From the NCBI RefSeq assembly GCF_000425145.1, contig NZ_KE384311.1, forward strand, positions 227,832 to 291,831: a DNA stretch of 64,000 nucleotides. The letters run 5' to 3'. Shown here piece by piece: positions 58,241 to 64,000 of this stretch (positions within the stretch are counted from its first letter, which is position 1; the number at the start of each line of letters is the position of its first letter). Under the pieces are notes generated by a model. The model was not told the origin of the DNA and did not search any database. It was given only the letters and a program-made list of their open reading frames with translations. Source of the stretch: Pedobacter glucosidilyticus DSM 23534 (lineage in GTDB: Bacteria; Bacteroidota; Bacteroidia; Sphingobacteriales; Sphingobacteriaceae). The position numbers and the translations under genes are program-made.

Positions 58241-60358
58241 TTATACGGCTTTAAGTAAAACTACCGACCTGCCCTTTACCGGAATTTCATCTTCTGATTG
58301 AAGTACTGTTTCTTCATCAAACTTAGCTTCAGAAGTATCCAAAACCTTTAACCATTTTTTGCTATACTTATCGGGCGGTAAATGGTAAATAATGGTATCA
58401 TGATGGGCATTAAACATCACATAAAAATCATCATCTATAATTTTTTCGCCTTGCTGATTTAAAGATCTGATGCCTTTTCCGTTTAAATAAACAGCCAAAG
58501 AACGGGCAAAATCATGTTGCCAATGCTCATCATCCATTTCTATACCTTCTGGCAAAAACCAAGCAATATCTTCTAAACCTACGCCTTTTACGGGCATCCC
58601 TTGAAACCATTTACGTCTGCAAAAAGTAGGATGTTCTTTTCTTAACCTGATAAGTGATGCGGTAAACTGCTGTAGCTCATGATCCATTTTTTCCCAATTG
58701 AGCCAAGAAATCTCATTATCTTGGCAGTAGGCATTGTTATTTCCTTGTTGGGTTCTGCCAAACTCGTCTCCGGCAACTATCATGGGTACGCCTTGCGAAA
58801 GAAATAGCGTGGTTAAGAAATTTCTTTTTTGCTGATTTCTTAGGGCGATGATAGCTTCATCATCTGTATCGCCTTCTGCGCCACAATTCCAAGATCGGTT
58901 ATGGCTTTCACCATCCTGATTGTTTTCTCCGTTGGCTTCGTTATGCTTCTCGTTATAAGAAACCAAATCATTTAAAGTAAAACCATCATGAGCGGTTATG
59001 AAATTAATACTGGCTGTAGGCTTACGGTAATCGTCCTGATAAAGGTCTGAGCTTCCGGTAAATCTATCTGCAAACTCTCCCAACATACTATCAGCACCTA
59101 TCCAGTAATCTCTGATACAATCGCGATACTTGCCATTCCACTCGGCCCAACCCGGTGGAAATTTTCCCACCTGATAACCACCTTCGCCAACATCCCAAGG
59201 CTCTGCTATCAATTTAGCTTGCGAAATAATTGGATCTTGGTGGATGATATCAAAAAAGGAACTTAATTTCTGTACCTCGTGAAGTTCTCTGGCAAGCGTA
59301 GAAGCTAAATCAAACCTAAAGCCATCTACATGCATTTCGGTAATCCAATAGCGCAAACTATCCATAATGAGCCTTAAAACATTAGGTAAACGGGCATTTA
59401 AGGTATTACCAGTTCCGGTATAATCCATGTAAAACCTCGGATTTTCTGTTAACCTATAATAGCTACAATTATCAATACCTTTAAAAGATAAGGTAGGCCC
59501 TAAATGGTTTCCTTCTGCTGTATGGTTATAAACCACATCTAAAATTACTTCTATACCGGCCTTATGTAAGGCCTTAACCATTTCTTTAAACTCGCGTACC
59601 TGCTGGCCCAATACTCCTGATGATGAATACCTTACATCTGGCGCAAAAAAGCCTATGGTACTGTAACCCCAATAATTATTTAAACCTTGGTCTTGCAAAT
59701 TCATATCGCTCACGAAATGGTGAACCGGCATTAATTCTACAGCGGTAATACCCAAATCTTTTAAATAAGCTATTGTTGCTGGGTGTGCTAAAGCCTTGTA
59801 AGTACCCTTTATTTCTTCCGGTATATCCGGATGTTGCATAGTAAAACCTTTTACATGGGTTTCGTAAATGATAGATTTATGCATAGGGGTATTTGGCGAT
59901 GTATCATCTTCCCAATCAAAATGAGAATCAATAACCACAGCTTTAGGAATATAAGGCGCACTATCTTCCTCGCTAAAAGAGAAATCTTCGTCCTCATGCC
60001 CTACCTGATAGGCAAATAAAGCATTATGCCATTGTAAAGTGCCTGCAATAGCTTTGGCATAAGGGTCTATCAATAATTTATGTGGATTAAACCGATGTCC
60101 ATTTGCTGGTTCATAAGGTCCATAAACTCTAAAGCCATAAAGTTGCCCTGGTTTTAAATCGGGTACATAACAATGCCAAATCTGATGTGTTCTTTCTTTT
60201 ATCCTGATTTTTACCGATTCTGTCTCGTCTTTTGTAGTGTTAAACAGACATAGGTCTACACCAGTAGCATGGTCAGCATATAAGGTAAAATTAACGCCTT
60301 TTCCATCCCAGGTTGCTCCTAATGGGTATGGCTTGCCTGGATATACTTTTATATTCAT
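58241..60358 (-). CDS. glgX: glycogen debranching enzyme GlgX/TreX
   Basis: This 705-residue protein has an N-terminal CBM48 (YPLGATWDGKGVNFTLYADH) and a GH13 isoamylase-type barrel. The barrel has VELMPVHHF, VILDVVYNHTAEGNHLGPTL, HVDGFRFDLASTLAR (nucleophile Asp), LIAEPWDVGEGGY (acid Glu), ITAHDGFTLNDLVSYNEKHN and NRSWNCGAEG. It removes branches from glycogen so that TreY and TreZ can act on linear maltodextrins. It is the first gene of the minus-strand glgX-treZ-treYmalQ operon. Confidence 0.95.
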   Translation of the reverse strand: MNIKVYPGKPYPLGATWDGKGVNFTLYADHATGVDLCLFNTTKDETESVKIRIKERTHQIWHCYVPDLKPGQLYGFRVYGPYEPANGHRFNPHKLLIDPYAKAIAGTLQWHNALFAYQVGHEDEDFSFSEEDSAPYIPKAVVIDSHFDWEDDTSPNTPMHKSIIYETHVKGFTMQHPDIPEEIKGTYKALAHPATIAYLKDLGITAVELMPVHHFVSDMNLQDQGLNNYWGYSTIGFFAPDVRYSSSGVLGQQVREFKEMVKALHKAGIEVILDVVYNHTAEGNHLGPTLSFKGIDNCSYYRLTENPRFYMDYTGTGNTLNARLPNVLRLIMDSLRYWITEMHVDGFRFDLASTLARELHEVQKLSSFFDIIHQDPIISQAKLIAEPWDVGEGGYQVGKFPPGWAEWNGKYRDCIRDYWIGADSMLGEFADRFTGSSDLYQDDYRKPTASINFITAHDGFTLNDLVSYNEKHNEANGENNQDGESHNRSWNCGAEGDTDDEAIIALRNQQKRNFLTTLFLSQGVPMIVAGDEFGRTQQGNNNAYCQDNEISWLNWEKMDHELQQFTASLIRLRKEHPTFCRRKWFQGMPVKGVGLEDIAWFLPEGIEMDDEHWQHDFARSLAVYLNGKGIRSLNQQGEKIIDDDFYVMFNAHHDTIIYHLPPDKYSKKWLKVLDTSEAKFDEETVLQSEDEIPVKGRSVVLLKAV

Positions 60359-60483
60359 AGATGTTTTTTTTGTGAATGATAGCTAAATATTAAATCAGCA
60401 TCAATAACACTAAAAATTGTACCTATTTTTTTATATCTCTTAATTATTTAAAACATGAGTAATAAAGTTATATTTTCGGGATA

Positions 60484-61146
60484 GTGAAAGATTTTTTTCT
60501 AGTTATAGATACAGAAACATCTGGTTTACCTAAAAAATGGGATAAACCCTATCAGGAGACTGATAATTGGCCTACTTGTATCCAATTGGCATGGATTATT
60601 TATCGTAAAAACGGCGAAGAGGTGAAAAGAGAAAACTTCTATATCAAATCTCAAGACCTCAAAATAGATGAATCAGCATTTAAAATACACGGTATAAAAC
60701 CAAGTTTTTTAGAAGAAAATGGCGTTAAGCGTAAGCAAGTGCTACAAAAATTTACTTATGATATTAAAAAGTACAATCCTTTATTAATAGCACATTTTAT
60801 CGAGCTTGATTTTCATATCATTGGTGTTGATGCTTACCGGGCAAAACTTAAAAACCCTATAGAAAATAGTCCTTTGTTTTGTACCATGTTAGCCAGCGCA
60901 AAATATGTTCATAATCCATCGGTTAATTTTTTAAGGCTTGCCGAATTGTATGATTTTTTGTTTGATCAAAAGATGCAACAACAGCACCATGCTTTAGTAG
61001 ATGCAGAAGCTACCGCAGCCTGCTTTTTTGAAATGCTTAAACGTGGTGATATTACAGCAGCGCAAATAGAAACACAACAGTTTAATTTTAAAACAAAACC
61101 ACCTAAACCTAAAACCAAGTCTATTTGGCCATTTAGGATGTTTTAA
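60484..61146 (+). CDS. DEDDh 3'-5' exonuclease
   Basis: This 220-residue protein starts at a GTG (60484), since the first exonuclease motif FLVIDTETSGLPK follows within a few residues and no ATG is available. Motif I is DTE, motif II lies in LLIAHFIELDFHIIG, and motif III is HHALVDAEATA with the His and Asp of the DEDDh class. The protein resembles DnaQ/ExoX nucleases. It lies 18 bp before the DUF294 gene; the same pairing occurs in other bacteria, suggesting a joint role, possibly in nucleotide signalling or repair. Confidence 0.85.
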   Translation: MKDFFLVIDTETSGLPKKWDKPYQETDNWPTCIQLAWIIYRKNGEEVKRENFYIKSQDLKIDESAFKIHGIKPSFLEENGVKRKQVLQKFTYDIKKYNPLLIAHFIELDFHIIGVDAYRAKLKNPIENSPLFCTMLASAKYVHNPSVNFLRLAELYDFLFDQKMQQQHHALVDAEATAACFFEMLKRGDITAAQIETQQFNFKTKPPKPKTKSIWPFRMF

Positions 61147-61164
61147 TGCTTAATCATAAAAACG

Positions 61165-63075
61165 ATGATTGAAAAAAGATTAACCATTTTAAAAAACACT
61201 ACTCCTTTTATTCTGTTGCCTGATGATGTTTTGCTGAGCATAGCAGATAGCTTACAGGAGATAAGGTATAATAAAGAGACTTTAGCTTACAGGCAAGAGA
61301 TTACCAAAATGAAAGGTGTTGATATTATTGCTGAGGGCGAATATGAAACCTTTTTTTATGATGGGCAAAACAATAAACGTTCGGTAGAGATACACCATAC
61401 GGGCTATTGCTTTGGTGGTATATCGGTACTATTAAACAGAAAAAAGGCATTAAAATCCGTTATCGTTAAGAAAGGCACCTTGGTTTATTTTTTACCGAGG
61501 AAAGATTTTAGAGCTTTATGTAGTGCTTATGAAGACTTTTTTCAATACTTCACTACCGATTTTGGCAACCGGATGCAGGATGAAGAATTTGCACATTTCT
61601 TTAAAAAACCACCTTCATTTGAGGAAAGTTATATCGCATCAGAACAGTTATATTCCAGAAAAATTGAAGCTGTTGCCTACCGAGATTTAATCTGCTATAA
61701 TTCAGATTTTCCTATTTGCGATGCGGCTAAACTTATGGCAGACAAAAAAGTAAGCTGCTTATTTATAAAAGATGATGCACAAAAAATTATAGGTTTTGTT
61801 ACTGATATTACTTTAAGAGACCGTGTTATAGCCCAATGTATAGATGCTAAACAGGCTATCCAAACCATTATGGATAACCCCATTGTAACCATTTCTACCA
61901 ATGCTTATGTGTATGAGGCTATTTTATTGATGTTTAGAACCAAAGCCCGATACTTGGTAGTTGAAAAAAATGGTGAGTATCTAGGCTTTTTAAGCAGAAA
62001 CCGCTTATTGAGCGAGCAGGCGCAATCTCCTTTAGTATTTATCCAATCGGTTAAGCTGGCTTTAAATGCTAAAGAATTAAAGCAAAAATGGGAGAAAGTT
62101 CCACTTATTATTACCCAATTATTGGGCAGAGGTGTACAAGCAGAAATTGTAAACCAAGTTATTACCACCATTGCCGATACCATTGCCCAAAAAGTTATAG
62201 AAGAAGTGATTGGAGAACTAGGTAAGCCACCTGCAAAATTTGTTTTCATGGTTTTAGGTAGCGAAGGAAGAAAAGAGCAAACCCTTAAAACCGACCAAGA
62301 TAATGCTATTATTTATGAAGATAAGGCCAATGAGCAGCGTGAATTGGTACGCTCCTACTTCTTAGAATTTGCCAAACGTGTTTCTGATAAATTAAATGAT
62401 ATTGGCTTTGTGTATTGCGAGGGCGGTTATATGGCTAGCAACCCTAAATGGACACATTCTTTATCGCATTGGAAGCGCAATTATAAGAGTTGGATGGAAG
62501 AATCTTTACCAGAAAGCGCCATTAAATTCTCTACTTTTTTTGATTGCAGATACCTTTATGGCGATGAGCAAATTATGAACGAGTTGCAAGACTTTTTAGA
62601 TGAAGAACTAAAAAACCCGATGGAAAGATTCTTTGTTTTTATAGCAAAAAATGCACTTCAGTACAATCCTCCTTTAACTTTCTTTAACAATATCAGAACA
62701 CAAACTTTAGGAAAATCAGAAGTTTTTGATATAAAAAATGCCATGACACCTGTAGTAGATTTGGTACGTGTTTATGCCTTACAAAACAGAATTTTCAAAC
62801 TTAATACCGGCGAAAGATTAAAAGCCTTACAAGAAAAAGGTGTTTTTTCTGAAACTCAGTTTCATGAGTTGATGCAGTCTTATTATTATTTAATGAGTTT
62901 AAGGCTAAAAAATCAGGCTTCACAGGTGATTCATGAAAAGATAAAACCTAATAATTATATAGAGCTTAAAAACCTCACCCGTATAGAACAGGTAACTCTA
63001 AAAGAAATTTTCAAGACGATAGAAAACTTTCAAGCAGGTATAAAAATGAGGTTTACGAATAATCTTTTAGGTTAA
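61165..63075 (+). CDS. cNMP-binding / CBS / DUF294 nucleotidyltransferase-like protein
   Basis: In this 636-residue protein, residues about 10-140 resemble a cyclic-nucleotide-binding domain (VDIIAEGEYETFFYDG, GYCFGGISVLLNRKKAL). Residues about 170-290 hold two CBS motifs (CDAAKLMADKKVSCLFIKDD, PIVTISTNAYVYEAILLMFR). Residues about 330-480 are the DUF294 nucleotidyltransferase fold with LGSEGRKEQTLKTDQDNAII, matching the G-S-x(n)-D-x-D metal motif. The rest is the helical DUF294 C-terminal domain. It resembles GlnD-like sensors. The target is unknown. It is probably cotranscribed with the exonuclease. Confidence 0.85.
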   Translation: MIEKRLTILKNTTPFILLPDDVLLSIADSLQEIRYNKETLAYRQEITKMKGVDIIAEGEYETFFYDGQNNKRSVEIHHTGYCFGGISVLLNRKKALKSVIVKKGTLVYFLPRKDFRALCSAYEDFFQYFTTDFGNRMQDEEFAHFFKKPPSFEESYIASEQLYSRKIEAVAYRDLICYNSDFPICDAAKLMADKKVSCLFIKDDAQKIIGFVTDITLRDRVIAQCIDAKQAIQTIMDNPIVTISTNAYVYEAILLMFRTKARYLVVEKNGEYLGFLSRNRLLSEQAQSPLVFIQSVKLALNAKELKQKWEKVPLIITQLLGRGVQAEIVNQVITTIADTIAQKVIEEVIGELGKPPAKFVFMVLGSEGRKEQTLKTDQDNAIIYEDKANEQRELVRSYFLEFAKRVSDKLNDIGFVYCEGGYMASNPKWTHSLSHWKRNYKSWMEESLPESAIKFSTFFDCRYLYGDEQIMNELQDFLDEELKNPMERFFVFIAKNALQYNPPLTFFNNIRTQTLGKSEVFDIKNAMTPVVDLVRVYALQNRIFKLNTGERLKALQEKGVFSETQFHELMQSYYYLMSLRLKNQASQVIHEKIKPNNYIELKNLTRIEQVTLKEIFKTIENFQAGIKMRFTNNLLG

Positions 63076-63170
63076 GAGGTTTTTGATTTTTTGAAAAGTG
63101 CTGTAGTGAGTTTTAAATTAATAGTATTAGGTTAAATCTAGATGATAAAGGCAATTTTGCTCAAGGCTTT

Positions 63171-63223
63171 CCGGCCTCATAGGCGGCCAGCCCTAGGCAC
63201 TTTTTTCTTGATAAAAAAGTGAA
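63171..63223. repeat. compound palindromic repeat, copy 1
   Basis: A GC-rich element (CCGGCCTCATAGGCGGCC) is joined to an AT-rich hairpin (63198-63221, CACTTTTTT pairing with AAAAAAGTG). The same two-part design occurs in inverse orientation at 63874-63923. It belongs to the Bacteroidota intergenic palindromes. It lies 95 bp after the DUF294 gene and could end its transcript. Confidence 0.6.
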
Positions 63224-63325
63224 GAAAAAACGAGGAACGAGTTCATGAATGCCTAAGAAAAACCTTAAACAAAAAATGAATAAATCAAGGCTGATGAATA
63301 TTTATCGTTTCGTCTAAATAAATCT

Positions 63326-63598
63326 TTATCCACAATCCTGAGTGGTGTGTAAGTTTATGCTTAGTGAAGGCTTGTACAACACCCGTCGGATTGTTTCCTG
63401 ATACTGCTTAATGAAAGTTTTTGCAAAAGATTTATTTGCCTGCACTTCCAAATCTTCATAGGCCATCATTCGTTCTTCGGAAAAGCTTGATTTAATATTA
63501 TTGGAAGTCCCTAAATATCGATTTTTAGGTTCTTTGTACCATGTACTTTCTACTCTATACTTTGTGCTTTCTACTTCTAGAAAAGAGCAACCATTCAT
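63326..63598 (-). CDS. 90-codon frame, doubtful gene
   Basis: The frame starts with MNGCSFLEVESTKYRVEST. The first 25 residues only translate a low-complexity TACTTTCTAC-type repeat. The later part (SEERMMAYEDLEVQANKSFA, KQYQETIRRVLYK) has more natural composition and could be a remnant of a helical protein such as a four-helix-bundle (23S intervening-sequence) protein. No firm homology is recognised. Apart from the two palindromes, the rest of 63076-64000 shows only TACTTT iterations near 63700. Confidence 0.25.
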   Translation of the reverse strand: MNGCSFLEVESTKYRVESTWYKEPKNRYLGTSNNIKSSFSEERMMAYEDLEVQANKSFAKTFIKQYQETIRRVLYKPSLSINLHTTQDCG

Positions 63599-63873
63599 AA
63601 AAAACTGAATCTACCGAAGTGCATGAGCAACAATTAGTTTATTCGTTAATAGTTGATTAGGTTGTTAGGCCAAAATATCCAATATTTAAGCATCTTTTTA
63701 CTTTCTACTTTTTACTTTATACTTAAATAAAGCCTATAGCGCATGCGGTTTTGTGTTCGAGTTTTTACTAACTTTCAATAAGCATAAACGAGCAAAAATA
63801 AGCGCTCCCTGTTTTTGAATTGCGGGAAAGCCTTGTGCGGCAAAGGCTCCTGTGGGATTGATCAAGGGTTTTG

Positions 63874-63923
63874 ATTACTTTTACCCTCACAAAAGTAATG
63901 GGCCTCGCCGGCTCATGAGGCGG
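63874..63923. repeat. compound palindromic repeat, copy 2 (inverted)
   Basis: The AT-rich hairpin comes first here (ATTACTTTT pairing with AAAAGTAAT, 63874-63899), followed by the GC-rich palindrome (GGCCTCGCCGGCTCATGAGG). The order and orientation are the reverse of copy 1, 700 bp away. Confidence 0.6.
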
Positions 63924-64000
63924 ATAATTGTTATCATTAAAGATGTTATGAGCTAATAGGCTAATGCACTCAAGGTTTCCTAAGCCTAGCTGAATAGTAG

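Overview
The window looks like chromosomal DNA from a member of Bacteroidota, most likely a Sphingobacteriaceae (Pedobacter-like) organism. The DNA is AT-rich. Several genes are preceded by the Bacteroidota sigma box TAnnTTTG instead of a -10 hexamer. There is a secreted protein with a type IX (PorSS) sorting tail, a cbb3 oxidase whose CcoN and CcoO are fused, a TonB receptor under a cobalamin riboswitch, and many short palindromic intergenic repeats of the kind common in this phylum. No rRNA, CRISPR array, prophage or intact insertion sequence was seen.

Layout. 1-6 kb is accessory: a HEPN protein divergent from an XRE regulator, small unknown genes, a GxxExxY nuclease-fold protein, and a 321-aa unknown gene followed by a 647-bp duplication of its front half. 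6-9.9 kb holds a repeat-built T9SS cargo protein and an AraC regulator. 9.95-12.35 kb is a decayed defence island: a probable Argonaute PIWI fragment, an IS3 transposase fragment and a broken hsdM, next to an intact hipB-hipS-hipT system with three phased operators. 12.4-17.9 kb has mnmE and an arginine cluster (deiminase-family enzyme, CtlX, arginine decarboxylase). 18.1-23.1 kb is a B12 locus on the minus strand: riboswitch, BtuB-like receptor, DUF6580 membrane protein, CobU, sirtuin, Dph6-like ATP pyrophosphatase.

23.2-29.7 kb is mostly housekeeping on the minus strand (DACNV-type nucleotide sensor, haem-binding protein, inositol monophosphatase, GtrA, Lgt, MtaB, UbiX). A small structured RNA candidate follows, with a second copy at the start of the window. 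30.7-31.2 kb has a membrane protein whose reading frame continues in -1 directly after a TTTAAAC heptamer. 32-39.6 kb carries a lipoprotein, a HipA-like kinase with DUF3037, a nucleoid-associated protein, a histone-deacetylase-family enzyme, a TspO-like membrane protein, and an N-acetylglucosamine-kinase-like gene divergent from a ROK regulator.

39.7-48.5 kb is the complete cbb3 oxidase locus (ccoI, ccoS, ccoNO, ccoQ, ccoP, ccoG, ccoH, SafE-type protein), bracketed by tRNA-Arg(CCG) and tRNA-Ser(UGA). 48.9-50 kb is a GH88/GH105 hydrolase cut by one nonsense codon. 51.3-60.4 kb is a trehalose/glycogen operon (glgX, treZ, a treY-malQ fusion) followed by a MscS channel, which suggests osmotic-stress physiology. 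60.5-63.1 kb pairs a DEDDh exonuclease with a cNMP/CBS/DUF294 nucleotidyltransferase-like protein. The last 0.9 kb is intergenic repeat debris.

All identifications come from reading the sequence and from memory of protein families; no database search was run.
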